A stretch of DNA of 64,000 bases from Rubinisphaera margarita (GCF_022267515.1 NZ_JAKFGB010000019.1:62001-126000); one strand, 5' to 3'; shown: positions 51,809 to 61,785, counted from the first letter of the stretch. Program-made: numbers and translations. Notes: a model not told the origin generated them from the letters alone.

Positions 51809-53548
51809 TTACTTGGACGCCTGGACGTCCCACCACCAGCGGCCCGGAGCCAGTTCACCGGCTTCGGCCTGTTCGGCGGCGTCTTCGAGTCGCGGCGAAG
51901 CGGTCACGTTCGACAGCGGAGCAGAGACATTCACCTGCACGCCGCCAGCGACCTGAACTACGATGTTACGGCCGTTGTAGACCTTGTGGTTGACGACCGA
52001 GTCGACAACTCGCGGAGCATCGTAGCGGGCCGGCTGATAGCTGCCGTTGGCTGCGAAGTCTCCCAGATCCCAACCAGTCTGTGCGGTCAGGTTTTCCCGC
52101 TGAATCAGTGCAGCGACCAGAGCCAGATCGAAGATGTTCTGCAGATCGGCGAAGATCAGGTCATCGCGAGACAGATCTTCGTAGTGCTGCGTGAAGTTCG
52201 AGGCGAACTGCTGGTTGTTGGCTTCGGCAGTGCCGGTTTCAACCCGCTCGCCAGCCTGATTGATGAACTGGTTTTCCGACTGGCAGAGAACCGAAGAGCC
52301 CTGCAGTTCGTAAGCATCGCCGTCGCCACTCTTGAGAATGGCATCGCACTTCAACGAGAGCCACCAGCGGAGAGCATCGATGGTCGACATATCGGCGGCC
52401 TGCGACGGAGTCATCAGGTCGAAGTAGTCGGGAATGTGAGCCCCGGCTTCGAGCTTGCCGATGCCGATCAGCTTCATCCGGTAATCGGCTTCGACGATCA
52501 CGCGAGCAACGCGGCTGTCGGCCGGGATGCCGTAAATGGTGACGTCCTGCTCGCCGAGCTTCCGCTGCAGCTGGTTGGTCCAGGAACGGACAGCACGAGA
52601 CGACAGCGGGCCAGAAGCCTGCGATTCGGTGACATAGTCCTTCAGTTCCCGCAGACCTTCCTGACGGGGATCGATCGAGCAGCCGAAGATGCCTTCGCCG
52701 CCCGGTCCGAAGGTTCGCAGAACGGTGACGAGGTCATCGAGCTGCAGCGTCGGCACGCCCGATTCAGCACTGACGGGCAGGCCGGTCGCGGTGTAGTTCC
52801 AGCCAGCAGCCGGTCCAGCGATCACGATCTCGCCGGTTTCCGGATAAACGAAGACGTTCGTCACAGTATACAGACCAGCCAGATTGGCCATCGATTCGAC
52901 AACCGGCAGGCCTTGAGCCAGGCGATCGTTGATGGCGGCTTCGAGACGGTTCAGAGAAACCATCCGCAGCGGAGCGGCCTGCGACATATCAGTGTTCAGA
53001 TCGGCCTGACGAGCTTCGAGAGCAAGCTCTTTCAGGCGGTTGTTCTGTTCGGTGGTCGTGAGGCGAGCGACAACGCCATTGGCGTCGACATGAATCCCCC
53101 CGCCGGAATCGAAGTCGGTGATCGTTCCGAGACCGCCCAGAGCTTCCCACGTTTCCGGAGCGACGACGGTTTCGATCAGTTCGATCAACGATTCGAAGTC
53201 GGCTCCTCCCCCTTGCAGGGTCTGCTGACGAGCCTGAGCAGCGGTTGCGGTGGCTCGGGAGGCGTTCAGCGGCATCTGCCGGGCGGTCGCCCGTGCGGCT
53301 GCCAGTTCCCCGTTCTCGGCCTGTTCGGCTGCGATCTGTGTCAGCAGCGATTCGCGGGTCGCCTGGTCGTCGACCGATCGGGCCAACTCCATCGCAGCGA
53401 CAAACTCGCCGGCAGCCAGATGGGCCGAAACCTGATCGGCTGGCGTCGCTGCCTGAGCCGCCGTGGTCAAGACGCCAGTCAAACAGACGGAAGCTGCGAA
53501 ATTTAGCAGCCCGCGGGCAGAAGAACGGGATGGATCAACATGGCTCAT
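51809..53548 (-). CDS. DUF1598 secreted protein
   Basis: 579 aa from the ATG at 53548 (MSHVDPSRSS), with GAAGAGG upstream. A signal peptide (FAASVCLTGVLTTAAQAA) is followed by a helical region and then the planctomycete DUF1598 domain (YPETGEIVIAGPAAGW, FGCSIDPRQEGL, ADSRVARVIVEADYRMKLIG, LMTPSQAADMSTIDALRWW). Its function is unknown; it occurs throughout Planctomycetes, probably in the periplasm. It ends with VQVNVSAPLSNV and DVQASK. Confidence 0.8.
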   Translation of the reverse strand: MSHVDPSRSSARGLLNFAASVCLTGVLTTAAQAATPADQVSAHLAAGEFVAAMELARSVDDQATRESLLTQIAAEQAENGELAAARATARQMPLNASRATATAAQARQQTLQGGGADFESLIELIETVVAPETWEALGGLGTITDFDSGGGIHVDANGVVARLTTTEQNNRLKELALEARQADLNTDMSQAAPLRMVSLNRLEAAINDRLAQGLPVVESMANLAGLYTVTNVFVYPETGEIVIAGPAAGWNYTATGLPVSAESGVPTLQLDDLVTVLRTFGPGGEGIFGCSIDPRQEGLRELKDYVTESQASGPLSSRAVRSWTNQLQRKLGEQDVTIYGIPADSRVARVIVEADYRMKLIGIGKLEAGAHIPDYFDLMTPSQAADMSTIDALRWWLSLKCDAILKSGDGDAYELQGSSVLCQSENQFINQAGERVETGTAEANNQQFASNFTQHYEDLSRDDLIFADLQNIFDLALVAALIQRENLTAQTGWDLGDFAANGSYQPARYDAPRVVDSVVNHKVYNGRNIVVQVAGGVQVNVSAPLSNVTASPRLEDAAEQAEAGELAPGRWWWDVQASK

Positions 53549-53884
53549 GATGCGAGACCTCTTCGAGGAGCGTTGTGGCAACCTATCCTGGTAGTATCAG
53601 CAGCACTGCTCATCGGCGCAACTCGGGGCGCGCTCCAGCAGAATAGAATAATGGCATGCTTCTTAGGATCGTCCACGCCTGAAGCAACGTCAAGCACTTT
53701 CCCGAAAATCAGAGCGTTTCGCCGATCGCGTCCGGCTGTGCTCGAAAGAATGCGAACAGCCGCTAGAATGAGGCGTCCGAATTGCCCCCGAACATTCCGT
53801 TCGCACTCATTCCTCCGATCGGCCCGGCTGTAGCGATTCTCCGGGTCGCGACTGATCTGACAGCCGAATTCCCCGACGTCCATC
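53549..53884. other. Divergent region between DUF1598 gene and mutM
   Basis: About 340 bp with no supported gene. It should contain the leaders of both divergent genes. No clear operator was seen. Confidence 0.35.
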
Positions 53885-54727
53885 ATGCCTGAACTCCCCG
53901 AAGTCGAAACCATGGTCCGCGGCATCCGCGATGCAGTGGAGGGAGCCACCCTCACTCGAGTGGAGCTGCCGGTGTGCGCCTGTCGCCCGATCTCAATCAA
54001 ACCCGACTTCCCTCTCCTGCAGGAACGTGTCGCCGGGCGGAAAATCGTTGAAGCGACGCGACGCGCCAAACGGGTCGTGTTACGGCTCGATAACGACGAT
54101 CGGTTCGTCGTCGAACCCCGCATGACGGGACTCGTTCTGCTCGAAGACGCACCCGATGAAACTCACTTTCGCTTCGAATGGCATCTGTTGCTCAAACGAC
54201 GACGTTCCATCCTTCGTTTCTGGGATCGTCGGGGACTCGGCACCGTGCGTCTCTTCTCCGCCGAAGAGTACGAGCAGGAACTCGGTCCTCCGAAGCTCGG
54301 TCCCGATGCTCTTGAGATGACGCCGAAGTTGTGGGCCACGCAGTTAAGCAGAACGGCTCGACCGCTCAAGGTGGCGTTGCTCGATCAGAAGCTGGTCGCC
54401 GGCATCGGCAATCTGTACGCCAGCGAAATCCTGCATCTGGCTAAGCTTTCCCCGCATCGTCCCGCCAATTCCCTTGAGCGAGCCGAATGGAACCGGTTGA
54501 ACAAAGCGACGCTGAAGGTCCTCGAACTGGCGATTCGCTACGAGGGTTCGACACTCGGCGACGGCACGTACCGCAATGCCCTCAATAAAGACGGTTCGTA
54601 CCAGAATCAGCATCGCGTTTACATGAAGCACGACCAGAAGTGCCCCACGTGCCGCAAGGGGACGATCGAACGGATCGTCCAGGCCCAGCGCTCGACGTTC
54701 TTCTGTGCGAAGTGTCAACCCGAGTGA
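53885..54727 (+). CDS. mutM: Formamidopyrimidine-DNA glycosylase
   Basis: 280 aa. It begins MPELPEVETMVRGI, with the catalytic Pro2-Glu3. The beta-sandwich contains RRAKRVVLRL (the conserved lysine) and VVEPRMTG. The helix-two-turn-helix is LLDQKLVAGIGNLYASEIL, and the C-terminal zinc finger is CPTCRKG...FFCAKCQ. It removes 8-oxoguanine and related lesions from DNA. A degenerate copy of its last 50 bases lies 330 bp downstream. Confidence 0.93.
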   Translation: MPELPEVETMVRGIRDAVEGATLTRVELPVCACRPISIKPDFPLLQERVAGRKIVEATRRAKRVVLRLDNDDRFVVEPRMTGLVLLEDAPDETHFRFEWHLLLKRRRSILRFWDRRGLGTVRLFSAEEYEQELGPPKLGPDALEMTPKLWATQLSRTARPLKVALLDQKLVAGIGNLYASEILHLAKLSPHRPANSLERAEWNRLNKATLKVLELAIRYEGSTLGDGTYRNALNKDGSYQNQHRVYMKHDQKCPTCRKGTIERIVQAQRSTFFCAKCQPE

Positions 54728-54978
54728 CTCGCGACTTTTTGCGACTCGACTCCGCAGTCATGATTTTCGTCCAGAGACAGGGAGCGGGCGTTGCCTACTT
54801 TGTCAGACTGCCCCGGTGTCACCGATAGGGGTCGCCCCGAAAGATTCTTTCGAGGCGGCGCAGCCGTGGGCGAAGTGCTATTGGACGGCTAATTAAAAGA
54901 CGGTGTGGTCACCAGAAAAACAGGCGGAACGGAGCAAGTTGAGGCATGCGGCTGTTGCATCCTCCGACGGCTTCGCCG

Positions 54979-55003
54979 CCCTGATAGCACAGCTATCAGG
55001 GCC
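54979..55003. repeat. Perfect short hairpin, possible dispersed element
   Basis: GCCCTGATAGC, loop ACA, GCTATCAGGGC: an 11-bp perfect stem with a 3-nt loop and no T-run. It is directly followed by GGCCACCCGTG and then the mutM-like scrap. It resembles short palindromic elements dispersed in genomes, but only one copy is visible here. Confidence 0.5.
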
Positions 55004-55010
55004 ACCCGTG

Positions 55011-55062
55011 TCCAGGCCCAGAGTTCGACGTTCTACTGTGCAAAGTGTCAACCCGAGTGACG
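55011..55062 (+). repeat. Degenerate duplicate of the mutM 3' end
   Basis: 55011-55062 matches 54677-54728 (the end of the mutM zinc finger, stop codon and one further base) with only a few substitutions, including the stretch AAGTGTCAACCCGAGTGAC. It is a partial duplication, with the hairpin at 54979-55003 on its left border. Confidence 0.85.
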
Positions 55063-55122
55063 AGCCGCGATCGGCACAGGGTATTGGCAACCATGCGACT
55101 GTAGAAGAAGCATGACAATGCT

Positions 55123-56274
55123 CTAAATCGATTCCGACTGCGTCGTTGACCGAGCATCGTCTTTCTGCAGGCTCTTTTGAATCCAGCCTCCGCCGAGGAC
55201 ACGGTCATCATCGTAGCAGACAAACGCCTGGCCGGGAGCGACGCCGAACTGCGGCTCGTCGAAGTGAGCGGTCAGCGTGCCATCGTCGTGGACTTCGATC
55301 TCGCAATCGGCTGGCTTGTGCTGATAGCGAATCTGTGCCTGACAGCGGAATCGGTTCGGGACATCGACCAGCCAGTTCACCCGATCGGCGACGAGTCCCG
55401 GGCGACCGAGTTCTTCGTAATCACCGAGAACGACTTCCCGAGTGTCCGGACGGATCTCGGTGACGAACTTCGGCGTGCCAAACGCGATCCCGAGACCGCG
55501 CCGCTGGCCAATCGTGAAGTGCTGATAACCGGGGTGTTCGCCAAGGATCTCTCCGCTTGTTGAAACGAAGTGGCCGGCGGTTTCCTGCTTGCCGCGATAC
55601 TGCTCGACGAAGCGACCGTAATCGTTGTCGGGGATGAAGCAGATTTCCTGGCTGTCCTTCTTGTTGGCGGTATCGAGCCGAGCCGCTCCGGCCAGTTCCC
55701 GGATCTTCGGCTTCTCGTAGGAGCCAACCGGAAAGAGGATGTTCGGCAGCAGGTCGCGTGAGAGCCCGAACAGGACATAAGACTGATCTTTGGACCGATC
55801 GACGCCGCGACGCAGTTCCGGTTCGCCGGACGGACCGGGCAGAATTTGAGCGTAGTGTCCGGAAGCAATCTTCGTGGCTCCGACTTGTTTGGCGAACTCC
55901 CACAACCGGCCGAACTTGAGCCAGTTGTTGCACTGCACGCAGGGGTTGGGCGTACGACCGGCAAGGTACTCTTCGGCGAAGTAATCCTTGATGCGACTGA
56001 AGGCATCCTGGAAGTTCAACGCATGAAAGGGGATGTCGAGTTCATCGGCGACGCGACGGGCATCGGCTGCATCGGAGGCGCTGCAGCAGCCCTGCTTGTG
56101 CGACTTCACATTGACGACCGGCAGAGCGCGGGGATCGTCCAGAGAGCAGGCGTCATCGGTGGCTCCGGAGCGCATGAACAAACCGATGACTTCGTACCCC
56201 TGCTCCTGCAACAGGTACGCAGCCGCCGAGCTGTCCACTCCTCCACTCATCGCCAGAACAACGCGTTCAGCCAT
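55123..56274 (-). CDS. mnmA: tRNA-specific 2-thiouridylase
   Basis: 383 aa. The ATP PP-loop is SGGVDSS (10-16); the catalytic cysteines are Cys112 (TPNPCVQCN) and Cys212 (DSQEICFIPD), with the family signatures GHYAQI, KDQSYVLFG and GEILGEHPGYQHFTIGQRRG. It thiolates U34 of tRNA for Lys, Glu and Gln. An insertion at about 37-65 with extra cysteines (DACSLDD, QGCCSASD) is longer than in E. coli. The ATG is preceded by a weak ribosome binding site. Confidence 0.93.
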   Translation of the reverse strand: MAERVVLAMSGGVDSSAAAYLLQEQGYEVIGLFMRSGATDDACSLDDPRALPVVNVKSHKQGCCSASDAADARRVADELDIPFHALNFQDAFSRIKDYFAEEYLAGRTPNPCVQCNNWLKFGRLWEFAKQVGATKIASGHYAQILPGPSGEPELRRGVDRSKDQSYVLFGLSRDLLPNILFPVGSYEKPKIRELAGAARLDTANKKDSQEICFIPDNDYGRFVEQYRGKQETAGHFVSTSGEILGEHPGYQHFTIGQRRGLGIAFGTPKFVTEIRPDTREVVLGDYEELGRPGLVADRVNWLVDVPNRFRCQAQIRYQHKPADCEIEVHDDGTLTAHFDEPQFGVAPGQAFVCYDDDRVLGGGWIQKSLQKDDARSTTQSESI

Positions 56275-56493
56275 TCCGATTCACCACTCGTCCGTTACGG
56301 TCAAATTGTCCACAAGTTTCCGACAGTGATCCCTGCCAGAATGTTCGCCCGCTATCGCATCCCTCGTTCGATGAGGTCTACGGCTATTCTCACGGGTCCG
56401 GGCGGAAACTCAACCGAGCTGTTCGATCCGCGCATGAAAAAAGCGACCAGCAGGACTGATCGCTTCATTGAGTCACCGTAGAAAGCAGGTCAC

Positions 56494-56802
56494 TTAAGAC
56501 TTCTTCTTGGTGGATTTCTTGGCGGTCTTTTTAGTCGCCTTTTTGGCGGTTTTCTTCACAGCCTTTTTCGCAGTCTTCTTGACGGCCTTCTTGGCAGTCT
56601 TTTTAGCTGCGGTCTTCTTGGTTGCTGTTTTCTTCGCTGCAGTCTTTTTGGCTGCGGACTTCTTTGCAGTTTTCTTGGCTGCAGTCTTCTTCGCTGCGGT
56701 TTTCTTTGCAGCTTTAGGGGCTGCAGTTTTCTTTGCCGCTTTCTTGGCTGTCTTCTTGACGGCTTTCGTCGCGGTCTTCTTGGCTGCCTTCTTCTTGGCC
56801 AC
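56494..56802 (-). CDS. Histone H1-like Lys/Ala-rich DNA-binding protein
   Basis: 102 aa from the GTG at 56802 (MAKKKAAKK), chosen because AGGAGGAG sits at proper distance; a GTG two codons earlier overlaps the ribosome binding site. The protein is almost wholly Lys, Ala and Thr in KKTA/KKAV tandem units, like bacterial Hc1/AlgP-type and eukaryotic H1 tails. It probably compacts DNA in the nucleoid. The tandem codons make the gene prone to length change. Confidence 0.8.
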   Translation of the reverse strand: MAKKKAAKKTATKAVKKTAKKAAKKTAAPKAAKKTAAKKTAAKKTAKKSAAKKTAAKKTATKKTAAKKTAKKAVKKTAKKAVKKTAKKATKKTAKKSTKKKS

Positions 56803-56808
56803 GTTCAC

Positions 56809-57789
56809 TCCTCCTCAGAGTTCGAGTGTGGAGGGTTTACCGCTGCTTACCGGGCGATGAATATTCGGCAAACCGCTTCCACGGTGATGAGTCCTTTACC
56901 AGATCATCCTCCTTTGAATGATCCGGTGTCCCTGATATTCCGGTGTGGTGGTCAGCTCGAAAGGAACTTATGTCGAATCGATTTGACCGTCACCCCTTGC
57001 CATCTAAGGACTTACACGAATTCGCCTAAATGTAAGGTTTTCCTTGAATAACGCAAGAGATTTTTCATTTGAAAATAACCTCGCAAAGTCTCGGTTTCCA
57101 TTCGAAAAGTCCCTCCGTCACCGCCCCCATTCCGAAGGATCGGCTGACGACCTTCAAAGCCGCCAGGCGGAACGCGGGCCCCGTCGGGGCGCTGGAGTGG
57201 ACTCGTTATCGGAGGTGACGATTTTGCGAACCGGAGAGGGCACTGGAAGTACATCCCGAGCCAGCTTCTTCCGAAAAGCCCATGTTTTCCTGATGTTTGC
57301 GCAGAACAGTTCGACACCAATGAAAGAGACTCCTGTCCCGTGGCTCTTCTGATTGCTGCCAAAAGTCCACTGCAGTGGAATCAATCCGCTGTGGCGTTTC
57401 CTGTTCTCCGAACTGCAACCATCAACTCCCGTGGAGTACCCTGGCGTGACGCGGGAGTCCCAGGGTAGCTTCATGGACTGGTCGAAAATCGTTCAAAGAT
57501 TTTTTCGCTTTTTTGAAGCAACTCATCACCAAACGTGGATTACGAGCGGTTGTCAGTCACTTTCGTGAACCAGATAAGCGTGTCTCATCAGGCGCGTCGA
57601 ACACACCTGACTTTGGTCAGGAAGGCGATCGGATGTTCGACTCTTCGTTCCGTTTCAAGATCACACTACGACCACGTTGTCGCCGGTTGATGACGTCACG
57701 CGGAGGGCGAGAACCACGTCATCGCGCTGGCGTCAACTCGGGTTCTGACAGCGCCGGCAACCAGGCCGATCATTGCAACTTTTACAGAG
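56809..57789. other. Long gap without a supported gene
   Basis: Nearly 1 kb between the histone-like gene (-) and the HEAT-repeat gene (+). Open frames on both strands overlap and show no recognisable protein. AT-rich patches at 57040-57080 and a CCCTGG/CCAGGG inverted pair near 57440-57465 are the only structure seen. It may hold promoters or a noncoding RNA; I cannot support one. Confidence 0.35.
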
Positions 57790-60771
57790 ATGTCCCCCTT
57801 TCGAGGAGCTGAAGACGACGCAGCCTCACAAACCGGTGCCGAACGGTGCAGCTGTCGCCTTGCACTTCCCGAAATCGCTGAAAAACACTACGTTTCCGTT
57901 CCCTTCCTGCCACTTTCTCTTCGCTGGTTTTTCGCCGTGCAATCGCACCCGCCAGACTCGGTCGTTCATGCTCAGACAACGCCAGAGAACGTTGCCCGAT
58001 CGCGGTATGTCTGTCGTCTGCCGGGGATTGTCTTTTCGTTGTTCTGCATTCTGCCCGCGACGGGCTGTCACAGCCTCGAAGGTCTACGAGATTTCTCTTC
58101 GACCTCGGGTCCCATAATGACGGCGACTTCGGCGAGACATTCCACTGAACTCCCGCCCGAAGTACTTCACCACCGCAATCATCTCCAGGCTCAACCCTGG
58201 CGAAGCCGTGAGCTCTGGCCAAGTCCATTTGCCGGTCCCGATGCTGTGGTTGATCTGGCGTCCACACCGCGATTCCGCTGGACAGTTTCGGTTCCGGAAG
58301 CGCTTCCTGATTCCGCGAAAGAGGATCGTTCTTCCGACGAGGATCTGGTCCCCGAAGAGACCGCAACGAATGCGTTCCGGCCTGAGGGCGCGGACGTCAC
58401 CGGACCCGAGATACAATCACGTTCGACCTTGAGTGCCTGGTGGGTGCTGTCAGAACAGAACACCCCGGGCGGTTGGAAGGCCTGTGTCCTTCTCGCTCAG
58501 ACGGCTCCGGAGAAGCTCGACCAGACTCGCCTGGATCGCCTGGAAGCGATCGCGGCCGGAACAGCACGCGTCGACGCCGCCGAGCAGGAAGTCATCCTCT
58601 TACCGGGCGAGGAATCGACCGGATTGAAGCGTTTCCTCGATCGGTTCAAGACTCCCACAGAACAGCCCGATCTCAGCGAAGACGTAGCGACTGTTGCCGA
58701 GACGATGATCGACGAAACGGCTGAGGTGGTTCCCGAACCGGATCTGCGAGCGGCCGCCGCCGAAGCGTGGTGCTTTGCACTCTCGCGACAGCCTTTCGTC
58801 GAAGAAGGAAGTTACCGCCAGGCCGGGTTATTGTTGATGCAGGAGGACCTGCCGAATGCTGTCCGCTGCGAGCTGTTTCGCGGAGTCGCCCGGGGTGTCG
58901 CTCCCCGTCGCATCCCCGGCCTGAACGACGCTCTGGAGGGTGTTCCGACGCTGCAGCCTGAACTGCGACTCGCCGCACTCGATGCGTGTCTGATCCACGC
59001 GCTGCATCATCCCCAGACGACCTCGACGACGTCCGCTCCGAATCAATCCCTGGTCACGGTCGACCTTACGGAACTTGATCCCGACGGCATCTGGCCGCCC
59101 ACATTGTGGAAGTTGCGCTGGGACGATTCGCCGGCGATCGTCACTCGTTTTGGACATTGGCTTGCGCTGACTGGCAATCCACTGGCCGAGTCTTACCTGA
59201 GTGAGAAACTGAACCATCTCAATCCGGATGTGAAGCAGACGGCGGTCTGCAGCCTGGGACTGCTCTGCACCGACTCAAGCGAAGCTCTTCTGCGACAGCG
59301 GGTGGAGCGGGATCAGGGACGACAGAAAGCGGTCGCCATGCTGGCGCTCGGGTACCGTGATCCCGACGTCGTGTATCGTCATGCTCACGATGCCGATCCG
59401 AGTGTCCGGCGGTACGTCGCTGAGTTCGCCGGGAGGCATCCCTCCCATGCGGCGACAGTCACCCTGCAGTCGCTGGTAGTCGACAGGGATCCGGCGATTC
59501 AGCTGGCTGCGGTGCATTCGGTCGAGAGCTGGTCGGCTTCCGAAGCGTTCCCCATTCTCTCGATCGCGTTCGAAGAGGGCGTCCTGAAAACCCGCCGGGA
59601 AGCTCGCCGACTCCTAGAACAGCACTTCAATCTGGTCATCGCCGCCTTTGAAGACACCGACGAACAACGAAAAACGATTCTCGACCAGATCCGGCAGGAC
59701 AATGCCCTCACGCTGGCTTCGAGAACGTCGTCCGTCGAACCGAGCGGCACGAGTAAGCCCGCGGTCGCCAGCGACGAAAGTCGCAGCCAGCTGGCCGCCT
59801 CCCTGCAGGAGCTGATGTCCGATGACGTGTCGATCGAACGGCGTCAGAGGACTCAGAAAGAAATCAAGACTCTCGTCGATGCTCATCCCCGAATGCTGGA
59901 TGAAGCGTTGCGAACACAGCCGGTTGCTTCGCTGCGAAAGACTCTCGGGCGACTCGCGGAGATTCCGATCGAACGATGCCGCGTCGTGCAGGAACTGAGT
60001 CATTCGGAACTTCATCAGCGGCGGAAGGCGGCTCGCGACATTGCCGCATGGGCGACGACTGAGACGCTGCCCGAGTGGGTCCTCACGATCCTGGCGGACG
60101 ACCTGAATCAGGAACAGGATCCCCAGATTTGCCGCTCAATCATGGCGGCGATTGCCAGCGACACCACGCCCTCCGCGCGGGCGGTTGCGGAAGTGGCATT
60201 GCGACATCCCTGGTCGGATGTCCGAGTCCTTGGATGTCAGTACGCGGCTCAGCATCGACTGCCGCAACTGGCTCCCCTGCTTCTCCCCCTGCTTCAGGAA
60301 CGGAATGCCACCGTTCAGCAGGCCGCGATTGATGCAGCCGGGCTTTGTCGAAATCCGCTGGTCATCGATGGCATCTCTCAAGCGAATGCAGCCGGCCGGA
60401 ACGGACTGCGTTCGCTGCTCGGAACAGTCAACACGAGTATGGAACTTCGCGTGCTGACCGCGCTGGCCCGATTGCAGAACGACCAGGGACGTTCGGAACT
60501 GATCAAGCTGACCTATTCCCCCACTCCGGAGCAACGGCGACTGGTCCTCGAAGCGATTGCTGAGCTTGAAGATCCGTTCTTTCAGGAACCGCTGCTGAAT
60601 ATGGGATGGACCGAACAGGATCCCCAGGTTCGTCGCGTTCTGCTCGAAGCACTCGAACGAATGGTCGATTCGTCGCGGGGGCCGGAAATCAGTTCCACCG
60701 CGACCTACGATGAGAAAATCTCGGCATGGTCCCAATGGGCTGAGAGCAATCGCACTGCCAAATTGCAGTAG
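57790..60771 (+). CDS. HEAT-repeat lipoprotein
   Basis: Up to 993 aa. A lipobox lies at residues 90-93 of the longest frame (IVFSLFCILPATGC), so the true start is probably downstream of 57790; the in-frame GTG at 57937 would leave a 44-residue signal. The mature protein has an acidic linker (about 160-190), then many HEAT-like repeats from about 430 on (YLSEKLNHLNPDVKQTAVCS, DPAIQLAAVHSVESW, HPWSDVRVLGCQYAAQHRL, QQAAIDAAGLCRN). It is probably a periplasmic or membrane-attached scaffold. There is no enzyme motif. Confidence 0.7.
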   Translation: MSPFRGAEDDAASQTGAERCSCRLALPEIAEKHYVSVPFLPLSLRWFFAVQSHPPDSVVHAQTTPENVARSRYVCRLPGIVFSLFCILPATGCHSLEGLRDFSSTSGPIMTATSARHSTELPPEVLHHRNHLQAQPWRSRELWPSPFAGPDAVVDLASTPRFRWTVSVPEALPDSAKEDRSSDEDLVPEETATNAFRPEGADVTGPEIQSRSTLSAWWVLSEQNTPGGWKACVLLAQTAPEKLDQTRLDRLEAIAAGTARVDAAEQEVILLPGEESTGLKRFLDRFKTPTEQPDLSEDVATVAETMIDETAEVVPEPDLRAAAAEAWCFALSRQPFVEEGSYRQAGLLLMQEDLPNAVRCELFRGVARGVAPRRIPGLNDALEGVPTLQPELRLAALDACLIHALHHPQTTSTTSAPNQSLVTVDLTELDPDGIWPPTLWKLRWDDSPAIVTRFGHWLALTGNPLAESYLSEKLNHLNPDVKQTAVCSLGLLCTDSSEALLRQRVERDQGRQKAVAMLALGYRDPDVVYRHAHDADPSVRRYVAEFAGRHPSHAATVTLQSLVVDRDPAIQLAAVHSVESWSASEAFPILSIAFEEGVLKTRREARRLLEQHFNLVIAAFEDTDEQRKTILDQIRQDNALTLASRTSSVEPSGTSKPAVASDESRSQLAASLQELMSDDVSIERRQRTQKEIKTLVDAHPRMLDEALRTQPVASLRKTLGRLAEIPIERCRVVQELSHSELHQRRKAARDIAAWATTETLPEWVLTILADDLNQEQDPQICRSIMAAIASDTTPSARAVAEVALRHPWSDVRVLGCQYAAQHRLPQLAPLLLPLLQERNATVQQAAIDAAGLCRNPLVIDGISQANAAGRNGLRSLLGTVNTSMELRVLTALARLQNDQGRSELIKLTYSPTPEQRRLVLEAIAELEDPFFQEPLLNMGWTEQDPQVRRVLLEALERMVDSSRGPEISSTATYDEKISAWSQWAESNRTAKLQ

Positions 60772-61155
60772 GCGTCTCGCCGAGTCCGCCTTCGGCAGAG
60801 TCCCCGCAAATCGCCTGATCATCAGAAAATCGGGGCAGCCGGCCAGAAAGCGGGAAACAGGCTGGAAATCGGCACAGGGACTGCGAATACTGATTGCAGA
60901 GCCCTGAGTTTCCCGATCCTGCAGATTTTACGCCTGCGTCTGTCGGCATGTTGCTTTCGGAACGCACCGAACTGGATCGTTTGCTCAGCTGTCGTCGATA
61001 ATGTCCTGTAGTGCGCGGCCTTGAGAGGCGAGCCCGCTCGAAGAGGAATTCGGCTGGATGTCGAGACAAAATGATCCTGACGGCGCTCGCGTTCGTTCTG
61101 AGTACTGCTGAAGGCCCCGGCGGTTCGGGGAGTACTGATTGGTCGAGGGTGAAGT
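60772..61155. other. Intergenic region before the sigma factor
   Basis: About 380 bp with no supported gene. It should contain the promoter of the sigma factor gene. No autoregulatory motif was identified. Confidence 0.35.
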
Positions 61156-61785
61156 ATGGCGGAACAGACTACCGGCACGGCACAGCTTGAAGACTGCATT
61201 GCACGTCTGAATGCCGGCGATTCGCTGGCACGCGGGGAGTTGCTCAATCTGACTTGCGAGCGACTGCTGCGGCTCACACACCATATTAAGCAGTCATATC
61301 CGAGCGTCGCTCGTTGGGAACAGACCGACGATATCCTGCAGACCGCTTCGATGAAGCTCTATGAAGCGCTGCACAATGTCGAACTCAACGACGCCCGACA
61401 CTTCTTCCGTCTGGCGGCCAAGAAAATCCGTGAGACCCTGCTCGATCTGGCCCGACATTATCAGGGTCCGATGGGCGTGGGAGCCAATCACGCGACGATG
61501 CCGCCGACGCCGGCCGATCAGAGCCAGGGACCTTCGCTGCTCGAAGCGGGCGAACTGACCTGCGATCCTCGCCGCGTGGCTGAGTGGACCGAAATGCATA
61601 AGGTGATCGAATCGCTCCCGGACGAATCCAAAGAGATGTTCGACCTGCTGTGGTACCACGAGATGTCGCAGGAAGAAGCCGCGAGCATTATCGGCATCAG
61701 TGTCCGCCAGGTGAAACGCCGCTGGCGGGACGCCAAACTGTTGCTGGCCGAACGCATGAACGGCGAAGCTCCCAGCGTGGGCTGA
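61156..61785 (+). CDS. ECF-type RNA polymerase sigma factor (planctomycete group)
   Basis: 209 aa. Region 2 includes RWEQTDDILQTASMKLYEAL and region 4 is FDLLWYHEMSQEEAASIIGISVRQVKRRWRDAK, a standard helix-turn-helix. Between them is a linker longer than usual (GPMGVGANHATMPPTPADQ). Sigma factors of this type are commonly encoded beside Ser/Thr kinases in planctomycetes, and a kinase gene follows on the same strand at 62511, which suggests control by phosphorylation rather than by a classical anti-sigma factor (inference). Confidence 0.85.
   Translation: MAEQTTGTAQLEDCIARLNAGDSLARGELLNLTCERLLRLTHHIKQSYPSVARWEQTDDILQTASMKLYEALHNVELNDARHFFRLAAKKIRETLLDLARHYQGPMGVGANHATMPPTPADQSQGPSLLEAGELTCDPRRVAEWTEMHKVIESLPDESKEMFDLLWYHEMSQEEAASIIGISVRQVKRRWRDAKLLLAERMNGEAPSVG

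Larger units (their letters stand above)
54728..55122. other. Intergenic stretch with repeated elements
   Basis: About 395 bp between mutM and mnmA. It holds an 11-bp hairpin (54979-55003) and a 52-bp degenerate copy of the mutM 3' end (55011-55062), each described separately. No gene is supported. Confidence 0.5.

Noticed and set aside
51758..53506. A 582-codon open frame on the plus strand opposite the DUF1598 gene
   Set aside because: It lies wholly antisense to a recognisable DUF1598 protein, has no ribosome binding site, and its composition is that of a GC-rich shadow frame.
56500..56800. Tandem CTTCTTGG/CTTTTT-rich repeats as a noncoding satellite
   Set aside because: They translate on the minus strand to an unbroken Lys/Ala/Thr histone-like protein with a good ribosome binding site.
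57012..57790. Possible small genes or a tRNA in the gap before the HEAT-repeat gene
   Set aside because: No cloverleaf or T-loop consensus was found, and the open frames on both strands overlap without recognisable content.
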